DNA from: Tsukamurella sp. TY48 | GTDB lineage: Bacteria; Actinomycetota; Actinomycetes; Mycobacteriales; Mycobacteriaceae | Assembly: GCF_019656655.1 (NCBI RefSeq) | Contig: NZ_BPMV01000001.1 | Span: forward strand, 992,001-1,056,000 | Direction of reading: 5' to 3' | Length of the DNA: 64,000 nt | In this document: positions 24,492-32,848 of the stretch, piece by piece | Numbering within the stretch: position 1 is the first letter of the stretch | Layout: each line of letters begins with the position of its first letter | The notes under the pieces: generated by a model | Databases searched by the model: none | What the model saw: only the letters and a program-made list of their open reading frames with translations | What the model was told of the DNA's origin: nothing | Program-made: the position numbers and the translations under genes

Positions 24492-25774
24492 TGCGGCGCG
24501 CGCTCGTCGGGATCGCGACCGCGGGATTGCTGGTGGCCGTCGGAGCCCCGGCCGGCGCCGCGCCGCCCGCCTCCGATCCACCGCCCGACGGTGCGCCGCG
24601 GGGCCCCATCGCCCCGCTCGCTCCGACCGTGCAGAAGACGCAGTGCCACACCCTCAAGACCGTGCCCGGGACCGATTACACCCGTGCCGATCACGCGCTC
24701 CGCTCGCTGCGCTACGACCAGGCGTGGAAGTTCACCCGCGGCGAGGGCCAGAAGGTGGCGGTGATCGACACCGGGGTCACACCGCACCCGCGGCTGGGCG
24801 AGGTGATCCCCGGCGGCGATTACGTCTCCTCGGGCGACGGCCGCGACGATTGCGATGCGCACGGCACCGCGGTGGCGGGCATCATCGCGGCGCGGCCGGC
24901 GCCGGGCGATGCCTTCGTCGGCGTCGCTCCCGGTGCGTCGATCATCGCGATCCGGCAGGCCAGCCAGGCCTTCGAGCCCAAGGACCGCGGCGCCAACAGC
25001 CACGGGAACGTGACCACGATGGCCTACGCCGTGACCCGCGCGGTCGATCTGGGCGCCACCGTCATCAACATCTCCGAGGTGGCCTGCGGCGGCGCGGGAA
25101 CGAACCTGGGCGACGATGCGCTCAGCCGCGCCGTGCGTTTCGCCTTCGACCGCAACGTGGTCGTGGTGGCCTCCGCGGGCAACGTGGGACGCGACGGCGC
25201 GTGCTCGGCGCAGAACGAGACACCCGGATCACCGGTCACCGTCGCCTCCCCGGCCCGGTTCTCCGAACACGTGATCACCGTGGCGGCCACCGAACCGGAC
25301 GGCCGCGCGGCCTCGTTCTCCCTCGCCGGACCGTGGGTGGCCGTCGCCGCACCGGGCACCGATGTGACCACGCTCGAACCGCGCGGCGGCGGGCTGGTGA
25401 ACGGCCAGACCACCCGCGAGGGCATCACCCCGCTCGCGGGGACCAGCTTCGCCGCGCCCTACGTGGCCGGCGTCGCCGCGCTGGTGCGCGCCCGCTTCCC
25501 GCAGCTCACCGCGGCCCAGGTGCGGGCCCGGATCCTGTCCACCGCCCGCGACGCCGCCGCATTGCCTGCCGGGGCGCTGGGCGCGGGCATCGTCGACCCG
25601 GTCGCGGCACTCACCGCGGACCTGCCCGACGGGGCCACCAGGGCCGGGAGCCTCGACCTGCCGGCGCCGCCACCGCGCGACGACCGGCCGCGTACCACGG
25701 CACTCGCCGGTGCGGGCCTGCTCGCCGTCGCGGCGGCCGCCTTCTGCCTGTCCCGGCGCACTCGCCGGGACTAG
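24491..25774 (+). CDS. mycP: ESX-4 type VII secretion mycosin protease MycP
   Basis: This 427-residue subtilase is anchored outside the membrane and is needed for a stable ESX system. Residues 1-23 are a Sec signal ending AGA-AP. The triad is Asp93 (VAVIDTGV), His124 (DAHGTAVAG) and Ser319 (LAGTSFAAPYVAG). A Pro-rich stretch and a C-terminal helix (about 401-420) before SRRTRRD follow, the mycosin anchor. Start ATG 24491 overlaps the eccD stop. In mycobacterial ESX-4 the next gene is eccB; here an aldo/keto reductase takes that place and points the other way. Confidence 0.95.
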   Translation: MRRALVGIATAGLLVAVGAPAGAAPPASDPPPDGAPRGPIAPLAPTVQKTQCHTLKTVPGTDYTRADHALRSLRYDQAWKFTRGEGQKVAVIDTGVTPHPRLGEVIPGGDYVSSGDGRDDCDAHGTAVAGIIAARPAPGDAFVGVAPGASIIAIRQASQAFEPKDRGANSHGNVTTMAYAVTRAVDLGATVINISEVACGGAGTNLGDDALSRAVRFAFDRNVVVVASAGNVGRDGACSAQNETPGSPVTVASPARFSEHVITVAATEPDGRAASFSLAGPWVAVAAPGTDVTTLEPRGGGLVNGQTTREGITPLAGTSFAAPYVAGVAALVRARFPQLTAAQVRARILSTARDAAALPAGALGAGIVDPVAALTADLPDGATRAGSLDLPAPPPRDDRPRTTALAGAGLLAVAAAAFCLSRRTRRD

Positions 25775-25775
25775 A

Positions 25776-26600
25776 TCAGCGGAGGTTGAACTCGGCCGGA
25801 TCGGGACCGATGCGGCGGCCCGGCAGCGCGGTGATCCTCGCGACCTCATCGGCCGTCAGCTCGAACCCGAAGACCTCGAAGTTCTCGGCGATGCGGGCCG
25901 GGGTCACCGACTTCGGGATCACCACGTTGCCCAGCTGCAGGTGCCAGCGCAGGATCGCCTGCGCCGGGGTCACGCCGTGCGCCGCCGCGATCTCCACGAT
26001 CGTGGGGTCTTCGAGCGACTCGCCCTGGCCGAGCGGCGACCAGGCCTCGGTGGCGATGCCGTGCTCGGCGTGGAAGGCGCGCAGCTCGTCCTGCGGCAGG
26101 CCGGGGTGCAGCTCGATCTGGTTGACGGCCGGCGCCTCGCCGGTCTCGTCGATCACGCGCTGCAGGTCTTCGACGCGGAAGTTGCTCACGCCGATCGACT
26201 TCGCGCGGCCCTCGTCGCGGATCTTCTGGAAGGCCTTGAAGGTGTCCACGGCGCGGCCGTACTCGGGCACGGGCCAGTGGATCAGGTACAGATCGACGTA
26301 GTCGGTGCCGAGCCGCTCCAGCGAGGCGTCGAAGGCGCGCAGCGTCTCGTCGAAGCCCTGGTCCGAGTTCCACAGCTTGGTGGTGAGGTACACATCGCCG
26401 CGGTCCAGGCCGGAGGCGGCGATGGCGCGGCCGGTGCCGGCCTCGTTCTCGTACACCTTCGCGGTGTCGATACTGCGATAGCCCACGCGCAGGGCCTCCG
26501 CGACGGCGGCCTCGGCGCCGTCGTCGGACACCTGCCACACGCCGAAGCCGAGCTGGGGGATGGTCTTGCCGGAATTGAGGGTGATGTCGGGAACCGTCAT
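25776..26600 (-). CDS. Aldo/keto reductase
   Basis: This 274-residue NADPH-dependent reductase has a TIM-barrel AKR pattern: LGFGVWQV, RSIDTAKVYENEAGTG (catalytic Asp and Tyr), TTKLWNSDQGFD (catalytic Lys), LYLIHWPVP (catalytic His), GVSNF, NQIELHP and VIPKSVTPARIAENFEVF (cofactor site). All four catalytic residues are present. It resembles the 2,5-diketo-gluconate reductase group; the natural substrate is unknown. ATG 26600 is chosen because the product then starts TVPDITLNSG. Its stop lies one base from that of mycP, leaving no room for a terminator. Confidence 0.93.
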   Translation of the reverse strand: MTVPDITLNSGKTIPQLGFGVWQVSDDGAEAAVAEALRVGYRSIDTAKVYENEAGTGRAIAASGLDRGDVYLTTKLWNSDQGFDETLRAFDASLERLGTDYVDLYLIHWPVPEYGRAVDTFKAFQKIRDEGRAKSIGVSNFRVEDLQRVIDETGEAPAVNQIELHPGLPQDELRAFHAEHGIATEAWSPLGQGESLEDPTIVEIAAAHGVTPAQAILRWHLQLGNVVIPKSVTPARIAENFEVFGFELTADEVARITALPGRRIGPDPAEFNLR

Positions 26601-26700
26601 ACCTCGATCCAACGACACCGGCCGCCGGGATTGTTCCGACTCCGAGGAAAAGAATCTTCTGCGATCCGAACGCGACGGTCCCGGTGGCTAACCTGTCGGT

Positions 26701-28230
26701 ATGGCGATCACGGCGCAGGACCTCATCGACGCGGTCCTCGACCGCGGCACGTTCACCTCCTGGGACGGGCCGCTGGTGGACGTGCATCCGGACGCCGACT
26801 ACGCGGCGGCGCTGCAGCGCGCGCGGGAGAAATCGCACCACGACGAGGCCGTGGTCACCGGCGAGGGCCGCATCCGCGGCCAGCGGGTGGCCCTGATCGC
26901 CTGCGATTTCGCCTTTCTCGGCGGCTCGATCGGCGTCGCGGCGGCCGAGCGGATCGTCTCGGCGGTCGAGCGCGCCACGGCGCTGCGGCTGCCGCTCCTC
27001 GCGACCCCCACGTCGGGCGGCACCCGGATGCAGGAGGGCACCGTCGCCTTCCTGCAGATGGTGAAGATCTCCGCCGCCGTCACCCTGCACAAGCAGTCCG
27101 GTCTGCCCTACCTGGTGTACCTGCGCGATCCCACGATGGGCGGCGTCTTCGCGTCGTGGGGATCGTTGGGGCACATCACCATCGCCGAGCCCGGCGCCCG
27201 CATCGGTTTCCTCGGCCCGCGCGTGTACGAGGCCGTGCGCGGCGAACCCTTCCCCGCGGGCGTGCAGACCGCGGAGAACCTGTTCGCGCACGGGCTGATC
27301 GACGGCGTGGTGCCGCTGCGGTTCGTGCGCCTGCTCGCGCATCGGGCGCTGCGGGTGATGTCGAGCACCGCCGATGCCGATCCGCTCGCTCCCGACCTGG
27401 GCGAGAGCAAAGCGCTGGTGCCCGCGAGCGACGGGACCCCCGCCTGGGATTCGGTGCGGATCAGCCGGGAGGCCGGGCGGCCCGGGGTGCGCGCCTTCCT
27501 GCGGCACGCCGCGACCGACCGGGTGCCGCTGTCCGGGACCGGCGAGGGCGAGACCGATCACTCGCTGCTGCTCTCGCTCGCCCGGGTGCAGGGCTTCCCG
27601 TGCATCGTCGTCGGGCAGGACAACGCGGTTCACCGGGCCGGTCAGGAGGACTCGGCCGGTACTCCTCCCCTGCTCGGTCCGGCGGCGCTGCGCGCTGCCA
27701 GGCGCGGCATGCGCCTGGCCGCCGAACTCGGCCTGCCGCTGGTGCTGGTGATCGACACCTGGGGCGCCGCCCTGTCGCCCGAAGCGGAGGAGGGCGGCCT
27801 CGCGGGCGAGGTGGCACGGAGCCTGTCCGATCTGGTGACCCTTCGCGTTCCGACGGTGTCGGTGCTGCTCGGGCAGGGCACGGGCGGCGGGGCGCTGGCG
27901 ATGCTGCCCGCCGACCGCGTGCTGTGCGCGCAACACGCCTGGCTCGCCCCGCTGCCGCCGGAGGGGGCGAGCGCGGTGATGTACCACGACACCGAGCACG
28001 CACCGGAGATGGCGGCGAAGCAGCGGATCCGGTCGGCCGATCTGCTCGCCGACGGCGTGATCGACCGGATCATCCCCGAGCGCCCGGACGCGGCCGATGA
28101 GCCGACCGAGTTCTCCCGGCGGGTGGGGCTGGCGGTGCGCGAATCGCTCGCCGAGCTCGCGCTGATCCCCGATTCGATCCGGATCAGCCGGCGCCTGGAC
28201 CGCTACCGGTTCCTGGGCACGCGCCGCTGA
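26701..28230 (+). CDS. Fused acyl-CoA carboxyltransferase (AccD/AccA-type, AccD3-like)
   Basis: The 509-residue protein joins a beta-type N-terminal half (about 1-250; DFAFLGGSIGVAAAERI, TPTSGGTRMQEG, DPTMGGVFASWG) to an alpha-type C-terminal half (about 270-480; LVLVIDTWGA, GQGTGGGALAMLPADRVL). Such single-chain carboxyltransferases move CO2 from biotin to acetyl- or acyl-CoA and need a separate biotin carboxylase/carrier subunit, absent here. There is no zinc ribbon at the N-terminus. It resembles mycobacterial AccD3. TAACCT six bases before ATG 26701 suggests leaderless transcription. Its stop adjoins that of the next gene in TGATCA. Confidence 0.87.
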   Translation: MAITAQDLIDAVLDRGTFTSWDGPLVDVHPDADYAAALQRAREKSHHDEAVVTGEGRIRGQRVALIACDFAFLGGSIGVAAAERIVSAVERATALRLPLLATPTSGGTRMQEGTVAFLQMVKISAAVTLHKQSGLPYLVYLRDPTMGGVFASWGSLGHITIAEPGARIGFLGPRVYEAVRGEPFPAGVQTAENLFAHGLIDGVVPLRFVRLLAHRALRVMSSTADADPLAPDLGESKALVPASDGTPAWDSVRISREAGRPGVRAFLRHAATDRVPLSGTGEGETDHSLLLSLARVQGFPCIVVGQDNAVHRAGQEDSAGTPPLLGPAALRAARRGMRLAAELGLPLVLVIDTWGAALSPEAEEGGLAGEVARSLSDLVTLRVPTVSVLLGQGTGGGALAMLPADRVLCAQHAWLAPLPPEGASAVMYHDTEHAPEMAAKQRIRSADLLADGVIDRIIPERPDAADEPTEFSRRVGLAVRESLAELALIPDSIRISRRLDRYRFLGTRR

Positions 28231-28752
28231 TCAGCCGACGACGACGCTCCACTGCACGCGCTGCGGTTCCACCGAGGTGACGGTGGCCCGCACGGGCCGA
28301 CTGACGCCGCGGTCGGTCATGGCGCAGTTCTGCACGGCGCCGACGGTGGCGGGCAGCGCACCGTCGCACCGCACCGTGTCGACCGGGCCACGCTGTGCCA
28401 GAACGTACTTCGTGTGCCGCTCCAGTTGGGCCGTGGTGACGCGGCGCCCGGCCTGCGGGTCACCGTCGACCACCGAGTCCCAGCGCACGTTGTCGCCGTC
28501 GACGCCGGTGACGCGCAGCCGGACGGAGAACTTCTCGCCCTCACTGGTGAGGGTGCAGTGCTGGGCGGAGCCGACCTCGGCCTTGAGGCCGCCGTCGCAG
28601 TCGAGGTGGTCGCTGGGGTCCGCGCCCACCTCGGAGAGCGTCCCGGCTTCGACCCGCCCCTCGTCGATCCCGGTGGGGGCGAACAGGGTCCAGGTGACGG
28701 CGAGCGCACCGGTGACGCCCACCAGCGCCATCACCAATCCGCGTGCTGCCAT
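28231..28752 (-). CDS. DUF4333-type exported protein with two repeats
   Basis: The 173-residue protein has an N-terminal hydrophobic segment (about 5-27; signal or anchor) and two copies of a module of about 55 residues. Each has a Cys-Asp-Gly pair followed about 14 residues later by a second Cys: LDCDGGLKAEVGSAQHC and VRCDGALPATVGAVQNC. This matches DUF4333, a cell-envelope domain of mycolic-acid actinobacteria, here duplicated; a disulfide within each module is likely. ATG 28752 has AGGTGG upstream. Function is unknown. Confidence 0.8.
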   Translation of the reverse strand: MAARGLVMALVGVTGALAVTWTLFAPTGIDEGRVEAGTLSEVGADPSDHLDCDGGLKAEVGSAQHCTLTSEGEKFSVRLRVTGVDGDNVRWDSVVDGDPQAGRRVTTAQLERHTKYVLAQRGPVDTVRCDGALPATVGAVQNCAMTDRGVSRPVRATVTSVEPQRVQWSVVVG

Positions 28753-28840
28753 CGTCCGACCACCTCAGCGGATCAACTCCGCATTACTGCTTCCATGATT
28801 TGCGATGATTAAACCACGGAAACCGAAGGAGATCCAGGCG

Positions 28841-30082
28841 CTATCCCTTGCCGGACACCGTGAGGTAGATCAACGCCACGTTGAGCGCCACGATCAGCGC
28901 GGCAGCCGCCGCGGAGGCCCAGCGCAGCAATGCACCATCGGTGAATTCGCCCATGATCCGGCGGTCGCCCGTGTACCGGCGCAGCGGCAACAGCGCGAAC
29001 GGGATGCCGAAGCTCAGCACCACCTGGGAGATGACCAACGCCTGGGTCGGTGAGACGCCGATCGCGAGTACGCCGATCGCGGGGACCATGGTGACCATGC
29101 GGCGCACCAGCACCGGGATCCGGCGGTGCAGCAGCCCCGCCATGATGGTGCCGCCGGCATAGCTCCCCACCGAGGTGGACGCCAGGCCCGAGGCCAGCAG
29201 GCCCACTGCGAACAGGCCCGCGACGGCCGGGCCGAGCGCGTCGCGCACCGCGGCGTGCGCGCCCTCGATGGAGTCGGTGCCCTCGCGTCCGTAGAGGGCA
29301 CTGGCGGCCAGCACGAGCAGGGCGATGTTGACGGCGCCGGCGACGACCAGCGCGATCACCACGTCGATGCGGGTGATCCGGATGAGACGGCGCGCGCGGG
29401 CGGCACCGCCGGGCTTGCCGTGCCGGTCGATGACGAGGGCCGAATGCAGGTAGATCGCGTGCGGCATCACGGTGGCGCCGAGCATCGAGGCGGCCAACAG
29501 GACCGTCTCCGTGCCCTGCAGCCGCGGCACGAGGCCGCCGAGGAGGGAGCCCGCGTCCGGCGGTGCCACCACCAGGCCCGCGAGGAATCCCACCACGATC
29601 ACCGCGAGCAGAGCGATGATGACCAGCTCGAACCGGTACTGACGGCGGCCGTCGGCGAGGGTGAGCAGCACCGTCGAGATCACGCCGACGATGAGCCCGC
29701 CCCACACCAACGGCACCCCAAACAGAAGGTTGAGCGCGAGCGCGCCGCCGATGATCTCAGCCACATCGGTGGCCGCGGCCACGATCTCCGCCTGCCCCCA
29801 GAAGGCGAGGCGGGCGCGACGGGGCAGCCGCTCCCCCAGCATCTGCGGGAGCGAGCGCCCGGTGACCACGCCCAGCTTGGCCGACTGGTACTGGATCATC
29901 ACCGCCATCACGTTGGCCACCACCAGCACCCACACCAGCAGGTAGCCGTACCGCGCGCCGGCCGTGATGTTCGCGGCCACGTTGCCCGGGTCCACGTAGG
30001 CGATCGCGGCGACGAACGCCGGACCCAACAGCATCGCCTTCCGCGCCCGCGAGGCCTTTTGCACATCCACGTCCGTCAGCAC
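28841..30082 (-). CDS. mntH: NRAMP-family Mn2+/metal:H+ symporter MntH
   Basis: This 413-residue transporter imports Mn2+ (and perhaps Fe2+) with protons. The metal-site motifs are intact: DPGNVAANITAG in TM1 and ASMLGATVMPHAIYLHS in TM6 (Met-Pro-His). About eleven hydrophobic helices are visible. The start is GTG 30082, with TAGCCT exactly six bases upstream, so the mRNA is probably leaderless. A 16-bp palindrome covers the -35 box, suggesting repression by a metal-sensing MntR/DtxR-type protein. Confidence 0.95.
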   Translation of the reverse strand: MLTDVDVQKASRARKAMLLGPAFVAAIAYVDPGNVAANITAGARYGYLLVWVLVVANVMAVMIQYQSAKLGVVTGRSLPQMLGERLPRRARLAFWGQAEIVAAATDVAEIIGGALALNLLFGVPLVWGGLIVGVISTVLLTLADGRRQYRFELVIIALLAVIVVGFLAGLVVAPPDAGSLLGGLVPRLQGTETVLLAASMLGATVMPHAIYLHSALVIDRHGKPGGAARARRLIRITRIDVVIALVVAGAVNIALLVLAASALYGREGTDSIEGAHAAVRDALGPAVAGLFAVGLLASGLASTSVGSYAGGTIMAGLLHRRIPVLVRRMVTMVPAIGVLAIGVSPTQALVISQVVLSFGIPFALLPLRRYTGDRRIMGEFTDGALLRWASAAAAALIVALNVALIYLTVSGKG

Positions 30083-30088
30083 GCTCGA

Positions 30089-30123
30089 AGGCTATCCAAA
30101 TACAGAGTTTCGGTCAACCGAAA
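30089..30123 (-). promoter_or_regulatory. mntH promoter with overlapping operator
   Basis: On the minus strand TTGACC (30117-30112), a 17-base spacer and TAGCCT (30094-30089) form a good housekeeping promoter. The perfect palindrome TTTCGGT-CA-ACCGAAA (30108-30123) covers the -35 box. Placement before mntH suggests an MntR or other DtxR-family operator; the regulator is not in the window. Confidence 0.7.
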
Positions 30124-30170
30124 TCTGCTAGGCGGAAGGGTGGTGCGCCGTCCGCCCCTAGGCTGCTGCC

Positions 30171-30971
30171 ATGACCACACGCGACCACGGCGACCCGGGC
30201 GACGCCCCCACCATCGCCCCGCCCCTCACGGACGTCACGCAGCCGCGGCGCCCCTCCGCCGCCGAGGAGGCGCGCACGGTGGCCGCGGCAACCAACACCG
30301 CCACCCTCGGCAGCCTGTCCGAGGACGGTGGGCCGTGGGCCTCGCTGGTGACCTACGGGCTGCTGGGCGGCGCCCCGGTGCTGTGCGTCTCGCACATGGC
30401 CGAGCACGGCCGCAACCTGGCCCGGGACCCCCGCGCGAGCCTGTCGATCGTGGCGCCCGACGCACCGTCGGACCCGCTCGCGAACGCGCGGATCACCCTG
30501 GCCGGCACCGTCCGCCGTCCGGAGGGCGACGAACTCGCCGCTGCCCGGGAGGCGCACCTGAACGCGGTGCCCGCGGCGAAGTACTACATCGACTACAGCG
30601 ACTTCACGCTGTGGCTGCTCGACGTGGAGCGGGTGCGCTGGGTGGGTGGCTACGGCCGCATGGACTCGGCGTCGCGCGCGGACTACGCCGCCGCCGAACC
30701 GGATCCGGTGACGCCGCACGCGGCGGGCGCAGTGCGCCACCTCAACGACGACCACGCCGATGCCCTGCTCAACATGTCCCGACGGTTCGGCGGCTACCCG
30801 GACGCCACATCGGCGCGCTGCGAGCGGGCCGACCGGTACGGCCTCGACATCCGCGTGGACACGCCGCGCGGTTGGTCGGTGACGCGGGTGGGCTATCTCG
30901 CCCCGATCGACGCCGCCGCGGACCTGCGGCAGGCCACCGTCGCCCTGGCCCGCGCCGCGGCCGAGGGCTGA
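30171..30971 (+). CDS. HugZ-like pyridoxamine-oxidase-fold protein with DUF2470 domain
   Basis: The 266-residue protein has a split-barrel flavin/heme-binding domain (about 35-165: TATLGSLSEDGGPWASLVTYG, HGRNLARDPRASL, ARITLAGTVRR) and a C-terminal DUF2470 domain (about 185-260) with HLNDDHADALL. This pairing is that of HugZ-type proteins, linked to haem handling or flavin-dependent redox. ATG 30171 is preceded by TAGGCT at six bases, suggesting leaderless expression. It diverges from mntH; both may respond to metal status, which is inference. A strong stem-loop follows. Confidence 0.87.
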   Translation: MTTRDHGDPGDAPTIAPPLTDVTQPRRPSAAEEARTVAAATNTATLGSLSEDGGPWASLVTYGLLGGAPVLCVSHMAEHGRNLARDPRASLSIVAPDAPSDPLANARITLAGTVRRPEGDELAAAREAHLNAVPAAKYYIDYSDFTLWLLDVERVRWVGGYGRMDSASRADYAAAEPDPVTPHAAGAVRHLNDDHADALLNMSRRFGGYPDATSARCERADRYGLDIRVDTPRGWSVTRVGYLAPIDAAADLRQATVALARAAAEG

Positions 30972-30978
30972 TACGCAA

Positions 30979-31009
30979 GAGCCCCGCACCGTCGAACGGT
31001 GCGGGGCTC
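30979..31009. terminator. Bidirectional terminator between HugZ-like and FKBP genes
   Basis: GAGCCCCGCACCGT (30979-30992), loop CGA and its perfect 14-base complement (30996-31009) lie between the two convergent genes. Stem stability and location fit a terminator for both strands, though no long U-tract is present. Confidence 0.8.
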
Positions 31010-31028
31010 GTGCCGGGCGGACGTCGTC

Positions 31029-31388
31029 CTACTTGACGCCCAGCAGGTCGATCACGAAGACGAGCGTCTTGCCGGACAGACGGTGACCGCCACCGGCGGG
31101 ACCGTAGGCGAGCGACGGCGGGCAGATCAGCTGGCGGCGGCCGCCGACCTTCATGCCCGGGATGCCCTCCTGCCAGCCCGCGATGAGGCTGCGCAGCGGG
31201 AAGTTGATCGACTCGCCGCGGCTCCACGAGGAATCGAACTCCTCGCCCGAGTCGTACTCCACGCCCAGGTAGTGCACGTCCACGACGCTGTCGGGCTGCG
31301 CCTCGGCGCCGTCGCCGACCACGATGTCCTTGATGACGAGCTCGGTGGGCGCGGGGCCCTCGGGGAACTCGATCTCCGGCTTGCTCAA
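31029..31388 (-). CDS. FKBP-type peptidyl-prolyl cis-trans isomerase
   Basis: This 119-residue single-domain FKBP accelerates proline isomerisation. Conserved blocks are VDVHYLGV, GEEFDSSWSRGE, INFPLRSLIAGWQEGIPGMKVGGRR, AYGPAGGG and LVFVIDLL, including the active-site Trp-Gln-Glu-Gly. I chose TTG 31388 because AAGGGAGA precedes it and the product begins SKPEIEFPEG as in relatives; ATG 31442, overlapping the gltA stop as ATGA, would add 18 residues unlike the family. It has no signal peptide, so it is cytoplasmic. It lies 50 bases after gltA and may share its transcript. Confidence 0.92.
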   Translation of the reverse strand: MSKPEIEFPEGPAPTELVIKDIVVGDGAEAQPDSVVDVHYLGVEYDSGEEFDSSWSRGESINFPLRSLIAGWQEGIPGMKVGGRRQLICPPSLAYGPAGGGHRLSGKTLVFVIDLLGVK

Positions 31389-31438
31389 TTCATCTCCCTT
31401 GATCAGGCGATGCAGGTTGTCCCGACGAATCGGAGGCA

Positions 31439-32737
31439 TCATGCACCGGGGTAGTCACGGGCGGTGTAGCCCGTGTAGATCTGCCGAGGCCGACCGATCT
31501 TGGTCGACGGATCCTCGTGCATCTCGCGCCAGTGGGCGATCCAGCCGGGCAGGCGGCCGAGGGCGAAGAGCACCGTGAACATGCGCGTCGGGAAGCCCAT
31601 CGCGCGGTAGATCAGACCGGTGTAGAAGTCCACGTTCGGGTACAGCTTGCGCTCGATGAAGTAGTCGTCGTGCAGGGCGACGTCTTCGAGCCCCTTGGCG
31701 ATGTCGAGCAGCTCGTCGGATACGCCGAGCAGCTCGAAGATGCGGTCCGCGGTCTGCTTCACGATGGCCGCACGCGGGTCGTAGTTCTTGTAGACCCGGT
31801 GACCGAAGCCCATGAGCTTCACGCCGTCCTGCTTGTTCTTGACCTTGTTCATGAAGTCCTTGGTGTCGCCACCGGAGGCCTTGATGTCGTCGAGCATCTC
31901 CAGCACGGCCTGGTTGGCGCCGCCGTGCAGCGGGCCCCACAGGGCGTTGATGCCGCCCGAGATCGACGTGAACAGGTTGGCGTTCGACGAGCCCACCAGG
32001 CGCACCGTCGACGTCGAGCAGTTCTGCTCGTGATCGGCGTGCAGGATGAGGAGCATGTCGAGGGCCTTGACGATCTCCGGGTCGACCTCGTAGGGCTCGG
32101 CCGGGAAACCGAAGGTCATGCGCAGGAAGTTCTCGACCAGGCTCAGCGAGTTGTCCGGGTACAGGAAGGGCTGTCCCACCGACTTCTTGTACGCGTAGGC
32201 GCAGATGGTGGGGAACTTCGCCAGCAGGCGGATGGTGGAGAGCTCCACCTGGGCGGGATCGTTGTGATCCAGCGAGTCCGGGTAGTACGCCGACAGCGCG
32301 TTGACCGCCGAGGAGACGACGGGCATCGGGTGCGCGTTGCGCGGGAAGCCGTTGAAGAAGAGCTTGAGATCCTCGTGCAGCAGGGTGTGCCGCTGGATCT
32401 TCGCGGTGAACTCGGCCAGCTGCTCCGGGCTCGGCAGCTCACCGTGGATCAGCAGGTAGCTGACCTCGATGAAGGTGGACTTCTCGGCCAGCTGCTCGAT
32501 GGGGTATCCGCGGTAGCGCAGGATGCCCTCGTTGCCGTCGATGTACGTGATGGCCGACTTGCACGATGCGGTGTTCACGAAACCACCGTCGAAGGTCGTG
32601 TAACCGGTGTCTGCGAGGAGCTTGCCGAGGGCGATGCCGTCGCTGCCCTCGGTCGCCTTCACGATCGGCAGTTCGATCTGGCCACCGGGGTAGGTGACCG
32701 TAGCTTGCGCCGGCGCGGTGTTGTCATCGGTGGACAA
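31439..32737 (-). CDS. gltA: Citrate synthase (type II hexameric)
   Basis: This 432-residue enzyme condenses acetyl-CoA and oxaloacetate at the entry to the TCA cycle. The N-terminal region (residues 1-60) carries the extra domain seen in NADH-sensitive hexameric enzymes. The catalytic His are in GPLHGGANQ and GFGHRVYKNYDPR, and the catalytic Asp in NVDFYTG; the final blocks FTVLFALGRLPGWIAHWREM and GRPRQIYTGY are typical. The only start giving the full N-terminus is TTG 32737 with GAGGGG nine bases upstream. A second, smaller citrate synthase gene lies at 38522. Confidence 0.95.
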   Translation of the reverse strand: MSTDDNTAPAQATVTYPGGQIELPIVKATEGSDGIALGKLLADTGYTTFDGGFVNTASCKSAITYIDGNEGILRYRGYPIEQLAEKSTFIEVSYLLIHGELPSPEQLAEFTAKIQRHTLLHEDLKLFFNGFPRNAHPMPVVSSAVNALSAYYPDSLDHNDPAQVELSTIRLLAKFPTICAYAYKKSVGQPFLYPDNSLSLVENFLRMTFGFPAEPYEVDPEIVKALDMLLILHADHEQNCSTSTVRLVGSSNANLFTSISGGINALWGPLHGGANQAVLEMLDDIKASGGDTKDFMNKVKNKQDGVKLMGFGHRVYKNYDPRAAIVKQTADRIFELLGVSDELLDIAKGLEDVALHDDYFIERKLYPNVDFYTGLIYRAMGFPTRMFTVLFALGRLPGWIAHWREMHEDPSTKIGRPRQIYTGYTARDYPGA

Positions 32738-32775
32738 TGTTCGTATCCCCTCGCTGTAGTCGGCTGATAAAAAGG

Positions 32776-32787
32776 CTACCCGGGTAG
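32776..32787. promoter_or_regulatory. 12-bp palindrome upstream of gltA
   Basis: CTACCCGGGTAG is a perfect palindrome about 40 bases before the gltA start, inside an AT-richer promoter stretch. It may be an operator. It matches neither the RamB nor the GlxR sites I know for corynebacterial gltA. Confidence 0.3.
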
Positions 32788-32848
32788 AAACCTAGCGGTC
32801 GCGCTGCCAGGCGCGTAATCAGGGTCGCCAGATCGTCCACTCCGCGCA

